The notes: a model not told the origin generated them from the letters alone. DNA of 64,000 nucleotides from Pseudomonadota bacterium (GCA_018240405.1 JAFEFW010000615.1:62001-126000); one strand, 5' to 3'; positions 17,289-26,773 are shown, counted from the stretch's first letter. Translations and numbers: made by a program.

Positions 17289-19969
17289 TCTTTGCCGCCC
17301 CTTGGGTTCTGCTGGGACTAATAGGCCTGCCGATCCTTTGGTGGTTGCTGCGCGTCACGCCGCCGGCTCCGCGGTCCGAAGACTTTCCCGCAATCCGTTT
17401 CCTGCTGGGCCTGAACGCGACCGAGGAAACGCCCGCTCGGACGCCGTGGTGGCTGATGGCGCTGCGCTTGACCGCCGCAGCCCTGGTCATCGTCGCCTTG
17501 GCCCGGCCGGTTTTGGATGCGGGTTCGGCGCTCACCGGCAGCGGACCGGTGCTGCTGGTGATGGACAATGGCTGGGCCTCGGCAAGCGATTGGGTGCGCC
17601 GCAAGGAGGCAGCGGCCGCCCTGCTCGACCGGGCGGAACGGGCGGGGCGGAAGGCGGCGCTGCTGATGACCGCGGCGGACGGAAACGGCGGCCGCCCGGC
17701 GGTGTCGGCTGAGATGCCTGTCGCCGACCTGAGGGCCCGACTCGCCGGACTGCAGCCACAGCCCTGGCCGCCAGATCGCGCCGCCGCTGCCGCGGCGATC
17801 AAAGCCTGGGGCCAGAAGCCCGGGACGTCGATCATCTACGTTCCGGATGGTTTGACGGATGGCCCCGACTTCGCCGCCTTTGCGCAGGCCCTGACGGATG
17901 CCGGTGCCGTCACGGAGGTCTGTTGCGACGCCGTACCACCACCACTCCTGCTGCCGCCGACGCCCGAGGCTGACCGCCTGATCGCCCGGCTGGCGCAGGC
18001 GCCGCGCGCAACGCCCGCCGCCGCAGTTGTACTGGCGCAAAGCGGCGACGGCCGGACCCTGGCACGAACCACGATCAATGTGCCCGCCGGCGCAACGATC
18101 GCTTCGGGCGCGATCTCGCTGCCTCCAGAACTGCGCAACCGCCTGGCCCGGCTGGTGCTGGAAGGCCCACCAAACGCTGGTTCGGTGGTGCTGCTGGATG
18201 AGCGATGGCGCAGGCGCCCGGTCGGGCTGCTGGCGGGCGACCTCTCCTCCGCCGAAACACCGTTCGCTGGCGCGCTGTATTTCGTCCGTCGCGCCCTGGA
18301 CCCCTACGCGGAACTGCGCGCCGGCGACGCGGCGACGCTGTTGAAGCGGGACCTGTCAGTCTTGGTCCTGGCCGATCGGCCGCTACCGGCGGGGCCGGAA
18401 CGCGAGGCGCTGACCGACTGGGTGCGTAAAGGGGGTCTGCTGATCCGCTTTGCCGGCCCACGTACAGCCGAGGAAGCCGGCAACGATACTGACACGTTGC
18501 TCCCGGTCCGGCTGCTCGCCGGCGACCGCCAGCTCGGCGGCGCCATGTCCTGGAGCCAACCGGCCGGCCTTGCGCCGTTTCCGACCATATCGCCGTTCGA
18601 GGGCATGCCGGTGCCCGAGGAAGTCAGGGTGACGCGGCAGGTACTCGCCGAACCGACAGCGGATCTGGCGGCCCACACCTGGGCTTCGCTAGCCGACGGT
18701 ACGCCTTTGGTCACCGAGACGCCGCTGGGCGCCGGCCGCGTCGTGCTGTTCCACGTCACCGCCAATGCCGACTGGTCGAACCTGCCACTGTCCGGCCTGT
18801 TCGTGGACATGCTGCGCCGGTTGGTGTCGTTATCTGCCGGCGTCGCTTCGACCGAGGACGCTGCAACGCTTGCGCCCGCGCAGACACTGGACGGCTTTGG
18901 CCTGCTCGGTGACCCGCCGCCGGCCGCCACGGGGCTGCGTGGCGACGCCTTTGGCAAGACGCCGGTGTCCCCGGCGCATCCGCCGGGCCTCTACGGGCCG
19001 GAGAACGGTCGGCGGGCGCTGAACCTCAGCACGGTGCTGCCCGTACCGGAGCTCTCGCCGCCGATACCAGGTGCGACCCTGGAAACCATGCAGGGTGCCG
19101 CCAAAGAGCGTGCCCTCGGCCCACCGCTCGTGGCACTGGCAATTCTGCTGCTGGTGGCAGACATGGTGATCTCGCTGGCGCTGCGTGGCCTGCTGCGTGC
19201 CCGGATCGCCGCTGCGGTGGCCGCGCTGCTACTGCTCGCCCATCCGGCGCTGGCGTTGGACCAGGGCGGTAACCCCGCCATTGACACACGGCTGGCCTAC
19301 ATCGTCTCCGGCGACAGCCAGGTGGACGGGATTGCGCGGTCTGGGCTGGAAGGCCTGTCGGAATACGTCAACCGGCGCACCGCTGCGACGCTGTTCAAGC
19401 CGGATGCAGTGCAGCCGGGCCAGAACGATTTGAGCGTCTACCCGCTGCTGTACTGGCCGATCACCGCTTCAGCCCAACCGCCGACGGCGGAGCAGGTGGC
19501 GGCGCTGAACGACTACATGAGCCGCGGCGGCATCATCCTGATCGATACACGCAACTCGGGCTCCGGTGCCGGCTTCAACCCCGGCGCGGATGAGGCGCTG
19601 AAACGCGCCACACGCGGTCTGATCATTCCCCCGCTGGCACCGCTGACCATCGACCACGTGCTGGCGCGATCATTCTATCTGCTGACCGATTTTCCCGGAC
19701 GCTTCACCGGCGACGCGGTCTGGGCGCAGCGCGACCAGGACAGAGCCAATGACAGCGTCAGTCCGGTGATCATCGGCGGCAATGACTGGGGAGCGGCCTG
19801 GGCGATCAATGCGGACGGCATCAACCCCTATGCCGTCATGCCGGGCGGTGCGCGCCAGCGCACGCTGGCCTACCGCTTCGGGGTCAATCTCGTGATGTAT
19901 GCGCTGACCGGCAACTATAAGGGCGATCAGGTGCACGTGCCGGCGATCCTGCAGCGGCTGGGGCAATAG
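17285..19969 (+). CDS. BatA-like/DUF4159 membrane protein
   Basis: This 894-residue inner-membrane protein begins with a BatA-type (aerotolerance regulator N-terminal) domain: a membrane helix at the very start (MIFAAPWVLLGLIGLPILWW), RxxPAIRFL-like text (FPAIRFLLGL), and a second helix near residue 60-80. The middle (about 80-600) is a glutamine-amidotransferase-like/VWA-like periplasmic or cytoplasmic region. A helix pair lies at about 610-660 (LVALAILLLVADMVISLAL and AAAVAALLLLAHPALA, the latter resembling an internal signal sequence), followed by the DUF4159 domain (about 670-890: TRLAYIVSGDSQVDGIARSGLEGL, GGIILIDTRN). This fusion is typical of the alphaproteobacterial MoxR cluster. Function is unknown; an envelope-assembly or stress role is assumed from the family. 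Confidence 0.88.
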   Translation: MIFAAPWVLLGLIGLPILWWLLRVTPPAPRSEDFPAIRFLLGLNATEETPARTPWWLMALRLTAAALVIVALARPVLDAGSALTGSGPVLLVMDNGWASASDWVRRKEAAAALLDRAERAGRKAALLMTAADGNGGRPAVSAEMPVADLRARLAGLQPQPWPPDRAAAAAAIKAWGQKPGTSIIYVPDGLTDGPDFAAFAQALTDAGAVTEVCCDAVPPPLLLPPTPEADRLIARLAQAPRATPAAAVVLAQSGDGRTLARTTINVPAGATIASGAISLPPELRNRLARLVLEGPPNAGSVVLLDERWRRRPVGLLAGDLSSAETPFAGALYFVRRALDPYAELRAGDAATLLKRDLSVLVLADRPLPAGPEREALTDWVRKGGLLIRFAGPRTAEEAGNDTDTLLPVRLLAGDRQLGGAMSWSQPAGLAPFPTISPFEGMPVPEEVRVTRQVLAEPTADLAAHTWASLADGTPLVTETPLGAGRVVLFHVTANADWSNLPLSGLFVDMLRRLVSLSAGVASTEDAATLAPAQTLDGFGLLGDPPPAATGLRGDAFGKTPVSPAHPPGLYGPENGRRALNLSTVLPVPELSPPIPGATLETMQGAAKERALGPPLVALAILLLVADMVISLALRGLLRARIAAAVAALLLLAHPALALDQGGNPAIDTRLAYIVSGDSQVDGIARSGLEGLSEYVNRRTAATLFKPDAVQPGQNDLSVYPLLYWPITASAQPPTAEQVAALNDYMSRGGIILIDTRNSGSGAGFNPGADEALKRATRGLIIPPLAPLTIDHVLARSFYLLTDFPGRFTGDAVWAQRDQDRANDSVSPVIIGGNDWGAAWAINADGINPYAVMPGGARQRTLAYRFGVNLVMYALTGNYKGDQVHVPAILQRLGQ

Positions 19970-19970
19970 A

Positions 19971-22058
19971 ATGCAGCCCGAACAGGTCATCGCCGCCATC
20001 CGTTTCGACCCGCTGCTGCCGTTCTGGGTCCTGATCACGCTGGGGGTGCTTTGCACCGCTGTGGTGGCCCTCGGCTTCTGGCGGCGCGGCCGTGGCACCT
20101 GGCTGCGCCTTGGCGGCTTCGCCGTCTTGCTGTTGTGGCTGATGGGCCCGCGCGTTGTGCAGGAAACGCGCCAGTCGCTGCGCGATATCGGCTTGCTGGT
20201 GGTCGACCAGTCGGCCTCCATGCAGGTTGGTGACCGCAGCGCCCTGGCCGACAAGGCGCGGCAGGACATCGAGGCCGAGGCAGCCAAGCTACGCGACCTG
20301 GAGTTGCGCACGATTACCGTGCCCGAAGGCGGCAATGCCGGCACGCGGATGTTCACGGCCATCGACAAGGCTCTCGCCGATATTCCCCGTTCGCGCCTGG
20401 CCGGCACCATTGCCATCACTGACGGCCAACTGCACGACCTGCCGAAGACAGCGCCGGGCGGCGCACCGTTGAACCTGCTGCTGGCCGGCAAGGGCGAGGA
20501 GACCGACCGGCGCCTGCGCGTGATCGAGGCACCCGGCTATGGCATCGTCGGCCGATCCGTCACGCTGCGCGTGGCGGTCGATGATCTAGGGACTAATGGC
20601 CGCGGCGGCCCGGCGACGCTGACGGCGCGACGCGACGGCCAGGTCTTTGTCACCGACAGCATCCCGGTCGGCGTTGAACAGCGCATCGATGTGCCGATTA
20701 CCCGGGCTGGACCCACGGTGATTGAGCTGACCGCCAGCCCGCTGGCCGGCGAGGTCTCGCAGCTGAACAATCGCGCGGTGGTGGAAGTTAACGGCGTGCG
20801 CGACCGGCTGCGCGTGCTGCTGATCTCCGGCGAACCGCACCAGGGCGAGCGCACCTGGCGGCGGTTGCTGAAGGCCGATCCATCGGTCGATCTGGTGCAC
20901 TTCACCATCCTGCGGCCGCCGGAGAAGGACGACCGCACGCCCCTGAACGAACTCGCACTAATCGCCTTCCCGGTGCGGGAGCTGTTCGTCGACAAAATCG
21001 GCGAATTTGACCTGATCATCCTGGACCGGTTCCAGAACCGCGGCCTGCTGCCAATCCCCTACCTGGGCAACATTGCCAGCCGCGTGCGCCAGGGCGGCGC
21101 GCTGCTGATGAGCGTCGGGCCGGAGTTCACCGGCGGGACGTCCCTGGCCTCAACGCCCCTGGGATCGGTGCTGCCGGGCGGCCCGGCGCGCGGCAACGCG
21201 GTCGTCAGCGGCGAGTTCCGGCCATACGTCTCCGATCTCGGCCAGCGCCACCCGGTCACCGAAGGCCTTGCCGGCGCCAATCCGCCAGATACTGGCGACA
21301 AGACGCCGAGTTGGGGATCCTGGTATCAGCGTGTCCAGCCTGGGCCGATCGACGGCGAGGTGCTGATGCGCACGCCCGACGGCCAGCCGCTGCTGGCGCT
21401 GAATCGCGTCGGTCAAGGGCGGACAGCGCTCTTGCTGTCGGACCAGATCTGGCTGTGGTCACGTGGTCACCAGGGCGGCGGGCCTCAGGCCGAGTTGTTA
21501 CGCCGCATCGCGCACTGGCTGATGCAGGAGCCGGACCTCGAGGAGAATGCACTGACTGCCCGTGTGGTGGATGGCAAGTTGACAATCGAACGCCGCTCCA
21601 CCGAGGCGGCACCACCCGGGTCGGTGGTGGTGACGGACCCGGACGGGAAGACGACGACGCTGGCGTTACGTGAGGAGCGGCCTGGCCGTTCCATTGCGGC
21701 AGTGGCCGCACCGGTGCCGGGGGTGTGGAAGGTGACCCAGGGCGCTCAGTCGGCTTACGCGGCGGCCGGCGCTGCCAATCCACCGGAACTCGCCGACCTG
21801 AGGGCGACGGCTACCATCGCCGGTGCCCTGGCCCGCGCCTCGAACGGCGGTGTGCACTGGCTGGCCGGTGCTGACGTGCCGGACCTGCGGCGCGTCGAGG
21901 AGGGCAACACCGCCTCGGGCAGTACCTGGGTCGGATTGCAGCGACGGCACGATCATGTGGTGACAGGCGTCGCAGCGCTGGAATTGCTGCCGGGCTGGAT
22001 GTCGTTGCCGGTGATCGCGGCGCTCCTACTGCTGGCATGGCGGCGCGAGGGGCGGTAG
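19971..22058 (+). CDS. Large VWA-like/glutamine amidotransferase-like membrane protein of the MoxR cluster
   Basis: This 695-residue protein starts one base after the previous stop. It has two N-terminal membrane helices (about 20-65), a VWA-like domain with DQSASMQVG around residues 80-88 (the serine-containing metal-site pattern of VWA proteins), an Ig-like stretch (about 180-270), and a class I amidotransferase-like fold around 280-510 (RVLLISGEPHQGERTWRRLL, GGALLMSVGPEF). A final membrane helix (LPGWMSLPVIAALLLLAWRREGR) ends the protein. No catalytic Cys-His dyad is evident, so the amidotransferase-like part is probably structural. It is the last gene of the moxR-DUF58-DUF4159 cluster. 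Confidence 0.85.
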   Translation: MQPEQVIAAIRFDPLLPFWVLITLGVLCTAVVALGFWRRGRGTWLRLGGFAVLLLWLMGPRVVQETRQSLRDIGLLVVDQSASMQVGDRSALADKARQDIEAEAAKLRDLELRTITVPEGGNAGTRMFTAIDKALADIPRSRLAGTIAITDGQLHDLPKTAPGGAPLNLLLAGKGEETDRRLRVIEAPGYGIVGRSVTLRVAVDDLGTNGRGGPATLTARRDGQVFVTDSIPVGVEQRIDVPITRAGPTVIELTASPLAGEVSQLNNRAVVEVNGVRDRLRVLLISGEPHQGERTWRRLLKADPSVDLVHFTILRPPEKDDRTPLNELALIAFPVRELFVDKIGEFDLIILDRFQNRGLLPIPYLGNIASRVRQGGALLMSVGPEFTGGTSLASTPLGSVLPGGPARGNAVVSGEFRPYVSDLGQRHPVTEGLAGANPPDTGDKTPSWGSWYQRVQPGPIDGEVLMRTPDGQPLLALNRVGQGRTALLLSDQIWLWSRGHQGGGPQAELLRRIAHWLMQEPDLEENALTARVVDGKLTIERRSTEAAPPGSVVVTDPDGKTTTLALREERPGRSIAAVAAPVPGVWKVTQGAQSAYAAAGAANPPELADLRATATIAGALARASNGGVHWLAGADVPDLRRVEEGNTASGSTWVGLQRRHDHVVTGVAALELLPGWMSLPVIAALLLLAWRREGR

Positions 22059-22089
22059 CACAGCGTAGTGCGCTGCCAGGAGGTTTCCC

Positions 22090-22605
22090 ATGCAAGTCGA
22101 AACCTCTCGTTTGGTCCTGCGTCCTTCACGGCTGTCTGACGTGCCGACGCTGTTCGAGTTCCTGGGCAACGCGGACGCCATGCGCCATACCCATGTCGAC
22201 GCCTCGTTCCGAGCATGCCGGCTGCGGATTGCAGTGCACGAGCGATGTCGCCGGCGCAACGGCTTCGCCCCCTGGACGATTGTAACCAAAGCGGACACCC
22301 GGATCATCGGCTGGGGTGGCCTTTATGATGATCCGTTCGATCCAGGATGGGGCGTTGAGATCGGGTACTTCCTGCATCCGGCCGCCCGCGGCAACGGCTA
22401 CGCGTCTGAATTGGTCGCCGCGTGCATGGTGACTGCCGACAACGTGCTGCGCTTGCCCGAGGTCCGTGCGCTTGCGCACCCTGACAAGGCGGCATCACGT
22501 CGCGTTCTGGAAAAGGCCGGCTTCCGTTCTATTCGTTGCATTCCCGACATGCAGCGCTTTCACTACAACCGGCTACCTCCCGCCGACGGTACTCGTTCCG
22601 GATAG
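22090..22605 (+). CDS. GNAT-family N-acetyltransferase (RimJ/RimL-like)
   Basis: This 171-residue acetyl-CoA-dependent acetyltransferase has the RimJ/RimL-like layout: N-terminal METSRLVLRPSRLSDV-like strand (QVETSRLVLRPSRLSDV), IIGWGGLYDDP, then motif A GYFLHPAARGNGYASELVAA at about residues 97-116, and the C-terminal LAHPDKAASRRVLEKAGFR. A ribosome-binding sequence AGGAGG lies about 5 bases upstream. The substrate is unknown; RimL-like enzymes act on ribosomal proteins, antibiotics or small amines. It stands alone on the plus strand, convergent with the amidohydrolase gene. Confidence 0.88.
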   Translation: MQVETSRLVLRPSRLSDVPTLFEFLGNADAMRHTHVDASFRACRLRIAVHERCRRRNGFAPWTIVTKADTRIIGWGGLYDDPFDPGWGVEIGYFLHPAARGNGYASELVAACMVTADNVLRLPEVRALAHPDKAASRRVLEKAGFRSIRCIPDMQRFHYNRLPPADGTRSG

Positions 22606-22750
22606 TGGGGCCGGCGTTCGACCCTCAGCATCTACCTTGCCACGATTCGCGCAGCCGGCCGATGTTGCGCGCTGCTTTGAGATGTAAACGTTCGATCAGC
22701 CGGCTACTGGCCGCTACAAGCACATCGTTTCGGAATCTGCATTCAGTATT

Positions 22751-22787
22751 AGGCACGTACGGCATTGTTGAACTGCCGTACGTGCCT
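22751..22787. terminator. Perfect 14 bp stem-loop between convergent genes
   Basis: AGGCACGTACGGCA and its exact complement TGCCGTACGTGCCT enclose a 9-base loop (TTGTTGAAC), just before the convergent amidohydrolase stop at 22793. The position between two converging genes and the stem strength fit a bidirectional terminator, although there is no long T-run. Confidence 0.5.
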
Positions 22788-22792
22788 GCCAC

Positions 22793-23833
22793 CTACAGTT
22801 CCAGGCGGTAAAACCGAGCGGCCGTGCCGCAGAACAGATCTGCCTTTTCTGAAGCGCTGGCACCCTTCGCCAGGATCTTGCACGCGTTCCAGAACGCCTG
22901 ATAGCCGTAGCTGCCCTTGTCGACCGGGAAGTTACTTTCGAACATGCAGCGGTTGGCGCCAAATGCGGCAATGCAGGTGTCGACGTAGGGCTTCCACGCC
23001 GCGGCCAATTCCTCCGACGATGGCGGTTCCGCCTTCGTTTCAAAGCCCCAGCCGTTGATGCGCATCGCCATGCCACCCAGCTTGACGACCACGTTCGGGC
23101 ACGCCGCCAGCGCCTTGATCGATTTCGACCAGGCGGCAAACACCTCCTCACGCTTGCCGGCATAGGAGCCGATCGCCAGCGGCCCGCCGATATGGTTCAG
23201 GCAGATCTGCGTGCCCGGAAACGCCTGCGCCAGCGCCGTCACGTCGCCGATCTGCGGATGATACAGCCACGCATCGAAGGACAGGTTCAGCGGCGCCAGG
23301 CAGGCGAAGCCTTCGCGGAAGGTCTTGTCGAACATCAGTCCCGGCGGCGGGCTATAGGCCGGGTTCATCAGCGTCGGGTCGGGATCGTAGGCGGTGATGT
23401 GGCGAATGCCGCGGAAGCGGTCGCCGCCGGCGCGAATATGCGCCTCCAGCACCTCGCGCGACTTCGCGCCGTTCAGCAGGTCCACGTGGCCAACGATGCC
23501 GGCACAGATCTTGGCCTTGCCGTAGCCGCCCGAGGCGCTCATGGCGGCGACGCCGTTGACAAATTCGGTCTCGCCGACTGGTTTGAACGCTTCCGGGCCG
23601 CTGGCGCGGTGCATGGCGCGGCACTGCACGAATACGGTGCCGACGATGTTGTGGCCCGAGTTAGTGTCGGCCAGCAGGTCATCCAGCATGTATTTCCAGC
23701 CCGGCCGCTCCCACAGATGGTGGTGCGGATCGACGATGGGCAACTCGGGCTCCAGGATCGTCTCGGTGCGGCGGGCGAGCCAGTCGTCGCGCACCGGAAT
23801 GTAGGGGCTGTGCTGCTGGGTCGTTGTGCTCAT
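22793..23833 (-). CDS. Amidohydrolase family 2 (TIM-barrel metal-dependent hydrolase)
   Basis: This 346-residue cytoplasmic hydrolase belongs to the amidohydrolase_2 superfamily (lactonases such as 2-pyrone-4,6-dicarboxylate hydrolase, and decarboxylases). The metal-binding start IVDPHHHLWERPGW is at about residues 33-46; later strands include GIRHITAYDPDP, CLNHIGGPLA and the C-terminal MFESNFPVD (acidic Asp after a FxSNxP motif typical of the family). The ATG at 23833 is chosen because GAGAAGGAAG lies eight bases upstream and the protein aligns from there; the frame is open to 24019, but that segment is basic and unlike the family. A catabolic lactone or amide substrate is likely but unidentified. 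Confidence 0.87.
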   Translation of the reverse strand: MSTTTQQHSPYIPVRDDWLARRTETILEPELPIVDPHHHLWERPGWKYMLDDLLADTNSGHNIVGTVFVQCRAMHRASGPEAFKPVGETEFVNGVAAMSASGGYGKAKICAGIVGHVDLLNGAKSREVLEAHIRAGGDRFRGIRHITAYDPDPTLMNPAYSPPPGLMFDKTFREGFACLAPLNLSFDAWLYHPQIGDVTALAQAFPGTQICLNHIGGPLAIGSYAGKREEVFAAWSKSIKALAACPNVVVKLGGMAMRINGWGFETKAEPPSSEELAAAWKPYVDTCIAAFGANRCMFESNFPVDKGSYGYQAFWNACKILAKGASASEKADLFCGTAARFYRLEL

Positions 23834-24089
23834 GGCGGCGCTTCCTTCTCCGTTGAGGGCATTCTTTCCCCGCGGACGGCTGATGCCAAGCCCTGCGCGC
23901 TTTCGTTGCGGAGCCGTCCCACCGTCGCCACGCGCCTTACGCTGCAATAATGCAGGGTTGAACCTTCTCGGTGCGGCTTCGTGGCATACTTCGTGATCTC
24001 CGCGTCGAATCGATTGCAACTATCCAACTTGTTGACGTTCCGGTTCGGCGGCAGCAAATCAATCCGACACGGAGAACACCGAGGTTAAC

Positions 24090-25451
24090 CTACTCCGCTG
24101 ACAAAGAAACGAGGTCCTCAAGTGGAATTGGTTTGGTCGGAAAGCGTGCGCGCAGCGGCTCAACCGCATTGACCGGCACCCCACGCGCCTCGGCTAGCAC
24201 GTCCAGCGCCACCGGCCCGCATTGCCGCCCCTGACATGGCCCCATGCCGCAGCGCGTGTAAGCCTTCAACTGGTTCATCCCCTGACAGCCGCCCGCCGCG
24301 GCCGCGCGTACAGCCCCGGCGGTGACCTCCTCGCACCGGCACACCACTGTCTCATCCGCCGGCTGCAAGGCCAGCGGCTCAAACAGCGCGTCCAGAAACG
24401 GGCGCACCGCCAGGTGCCGATCCCGCTCCGCGCGCAGTGGCGCCACGGCCAGGTCGCGCTCCGCCGTTCCAACGCGGCCGAGCGCATGCGCCACGCCGAG
24501 TGCGGCGATGCGACCGGCGGTAACAGCCGCCAGGGCGCCGCCGATGCCGGCGCCGTCGCCGGCCACCAGCACATCCGGGACCGATGTCGCACCCCACGCA
24601 TCAACGATCGGCCGCCAGCAGCGCTGCGGCTCCGACCATTCGTGCGTGCAACGAACAGCCGCCGTCATCTGCGTCGACGGGATCACGCCGTCATGCAGCA
24701 GCAGCGTATCGGCGGCGAAGCGCCGCCATGCGCCGTCCACCAGTGCCTCGATCCATTCCAACCGCCCGTCACCACCGGCGCGAATATTGCGCGCCGCGAG
24801 CCATGGTACGCCTGCGTCGGCAATCATGCGCCGCCAGGCGAGGCCCTTCAGCACCTCGGGCAGCACCGACAGACGTGCATGCGCCGCCGCTCTGACAGGC
24901 GCCAGCCCGTCCGACAGATCCACGACGCCGGCAATCGTTCCGCCCGCCGCCAGCGCCTGCGTGGCATAAAGCAGCAGCAGCGGTCCCTGCCCTGCCAGCC
25001 AGGTCTGCCCGGACGGCACCAACCCGCCGGTCTTCAGCGCAATCTGCGCCGCGCCCACCGTCATCACCCCCGGCAGAGTCCAGCCTGGGATGGGCACCGG
25101 ACGCTCGATCGTACCGGTTGCCAGCAGGATTTTCGTCGGCGTGCGGTGCTGTGCAGCGCCGCCCTGGCTCCAGAACACCTGGCGGTCCCGCTCGATTGCC
25201 CACACCACGGCGCCATACCGTGCATCGACACGCGACGCACGCAGCCGGCGGATCAGCGACAGTGCTGCCGCATCCTCGGCGTCCTTCGCCCCGCGCGTCT
25301 CCAACGCCTGCCAGATGCGGCCGCCGGGTGCCGGGTTCTCATCCAGCAGCACGACGGAGAGGCCCCATTCTGCCGCCTCCACCGCCGCCGCAATGCCGGC
25401 GGGGCCGGCGCCAACGATTAACAGGTCCACCGCCGGCAGGTCCGGCGTCAC
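24090..25451 (-). CDS. FAD/NAD(P)-dependent oxidoreductase with C-terminal BFD-like [2Fe-2S] domain
   Basis: This 453-residue flavoprotein has an N-terminal FAD-binding Rossmann motif (VGAGPAGIAAAVEAA, about residues 12-26), an ATG-motif region (LLATGTIERPVPIPGW) and a second FAD motif with VAGDGAGIGGA near residues 312-322. The C-terminal bacterioferritin-associated-ferredoxin-like domain keeps four candidate cluster ligands, Cys371, Cys373, Cys406 and Cys411 (CRC..., GPCQGRQC). This architecture is that of the alpha/A subunits of opine, octopine, hydroxyproline or cyanide-forming (HcnB) dehydrogenases, which normally pair with a D-amino-acid-oxidase-like subunit and a small [2Fe-2S] protein; neither is adjacent. 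Its ATG overlaps the stop of the dihydroorotase-like gene by four bases. Confidence 0.85.
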   Translation of the reverse strand: MTPDLPAVDLLIVGAGPAGIAAAVEAAEWGLSVVLLDENPAPGGRIWQALETRGAKDAEDAAALSLIRRLRASRVDARYGAVVWAIERDRQVFWSQGGAAQHRTPTKILLATGTIERPVPIPGWTLPGVMTVGAAQIALKTGGLVPSGQTWLAGQGPLLLLYATQALAAGGTIAGVVDLSDGLAPVRAAAHARLSVLPEVLKGLAWRRMIADAGVPWLAARNIRAGGDGRLEWIEALVDGAWRRFAADTLLLHDGVIPSTQMTAAVRCTHEWSEPQRCWRPIVDAWGATSVPDVLVAGDGAGIGGALAAVTAGRIAALGVAHALGRVGTAERDLAVAPLRAERDRHLAVRPFLDALFEPLALQPADETVVCRCEEVTAGAVRAAAAGGCQGMNQLKAYTRCGMGPCQGRQCGPVALDVLAEARGVPVNAVEPLRARFPTKPIPLEDLVSLSAE

Positions 25452-26773
25452 CCGCGGAACTTCACCAGCTTGCCCGCCGGTTTTCCCTGCACCTCATCGT
25501 CCCGCATGACAATCTGGCCGCGGATGATGGTCGCGAGCGGCCAGCCGGTCACGTCCATTCCGGCGAACGGTGTCCAACCGCAGGGCGAGACGATCCAGCT
25601 TTCCTCGATCCGTCGCCGCTTCTTCAGGTCGACGATGGTGAAATCAGCATCGTAGCCGGCCGCCAGCCGGCCCTTGTTGATGGCGCCATAGACCCGCGCG
25701 GGCCCGGCCGACATCAGGTCCACCATCCGGGTCAGCGGCAGTCGGCCAGCGTTCACATGGTCCAGCATGATCGGCACCAGCGTCTGCACGCCCGTCAGCC
25801 CGGAAGCGCAGGTCGGCCATGGCTTCAGCTTGGCTTCCCGCGAATGCGGCGCGTGGTCCGATCCGACGGTATCGACCATACCCTCGCGCACCGCTTTCCA
25901 CGCCGCCTCGCGGTGCTTCTCGCCGCGGATCGGCGGGTTCATCACCGCGAAGCCGCCGAGCTTCTCGTAGCAATCGGGAGCGACTTGCGTGAGGTGGTTC
26001 AGCAGCACCTCACACGTAGCGATGTCGCGGTAATCCTTGAGGTACTCAAACTCCTGCGCGGTCGAGACGTGCAGGATATGCGCTGGCCGGCCGGTCTTGC
26101 GCGCCAGCGCCATCAGCCGGCGGGTGCCGAGATAGGCGCATTCCTCGTCGCGCCACGCCATGTGCGACGCGTACGGGTCGCCGATCTTGAAGTTCGGCTT
26201 GCGCGCCTGCAGGCGGTACTCATCCTCGCTGTGGAAGGCGATGCGGCGGCGGCCGGAGCGCATCACCTTCTCCAGGTGCTCGTCGTCCTCAACCATCAGG
26301 TCGCCGGTGGAACTGCCGGCAAAGATTTTGATCCCGCAGCAGCCGCAGGTGAGTTCCAGGTCGCCAAGGTTAGGTATGTTGGTTTTGGTCCCGCCGACAT
26401 AGATGCCCATGTCGCACCAGGCGACTTCCTCCACGTATTGCCGCTTCCATGCCATACCGTCGGCATCGACCATCGACGGTGCCGTGTTGGGCATGTCGAA
26501 CACCGCGGTCAGGCCGCCGAGGATCGCGCCCAGGCTGCCGGTGGGTATGCTCTCCACGGTCTTGTCGCCTGGATCGCGGAAATGCACGTGCGGATCGATC
26601 AGGCCGGGCAGGACGTGCAGATTGCGCGCGTCGAACACCGTGTCGGCGGTGGCGTCGGGGCCGACGCCGAGGGCCACGATATGGCCGTTGCGCACGCCGA
26701 CATCCGTCGCCTCCGGTCCCCAGGGCAGCACGCAGGTGCCATTGCGGATCAGCAGGTCGTAGTGCTCTGCCAT
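25448..26773 (-). CDS. Dihydroorotase/hydantoinase-type amidohydrolase
   Basis: This 441-residue cyclic amidohydrolase has the metal-binding residues of the dihydroorotase-allantoinase-hydantoinase group: His62 and His64 in GLIDPHVHFRDPG, the carboxylated bridging Lys149 (GIKIFAGSS), His181 (FHSEDE), His235 (HILHVST) and Asp306 (GSDHAPH). It therefore probably opens a cyclic ureide or amide ring using two divalent metal ions. ATG 26773 is preferred because GGAGGG lies eight bases upstream; an in-frame ATG seven codons earlier is possible. It overlaps the following FAD oxidoreductase gene by four bases, so this pair may handle one catabolic substrate. A biosynthetic pyrC role is less likely since no pyrimidine genes are adjacent. 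Confidence 0.9.
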   Translation of the reverse strand: MAEHYDLLIRNGTCVLPWGPEATDVGVRNGHIVALGVGPDATADTVFDARNLHVLPGLIDPHVHFRDPGDKTVESIPTGSLGAILGGLTAVFDMPNTAPSMVDADGMAWKRQYVEEVAWCDMGIYVGGTKTNIPNLGDLELTCGCCGIKIFAGSSTGDLMVEDDEHLEKVMRSGRRRIAFHSEDEYRLQARKPNFKIGDPYASHMAWRDEECAYLGTRRLMALARKTGRPAHILHVSTAQEFEYLKDYRDIATCEVLLNHLTQVAPDCYEKLGGFAVMNPPIRGEKHREAAWKAVREGMVDTVGSDHAPHSREAKLKPWPTCASGLTGVQTLVPIMLDHVNAGRLPLTRMVDLMSAGPARVYGAINKGRLAAGYDADFTIVDLKKRRRIEESWIVSPCGWTPFAGMDVTGWPLATIIRGQIVMRDDEVQGKPAGKLVKFRG

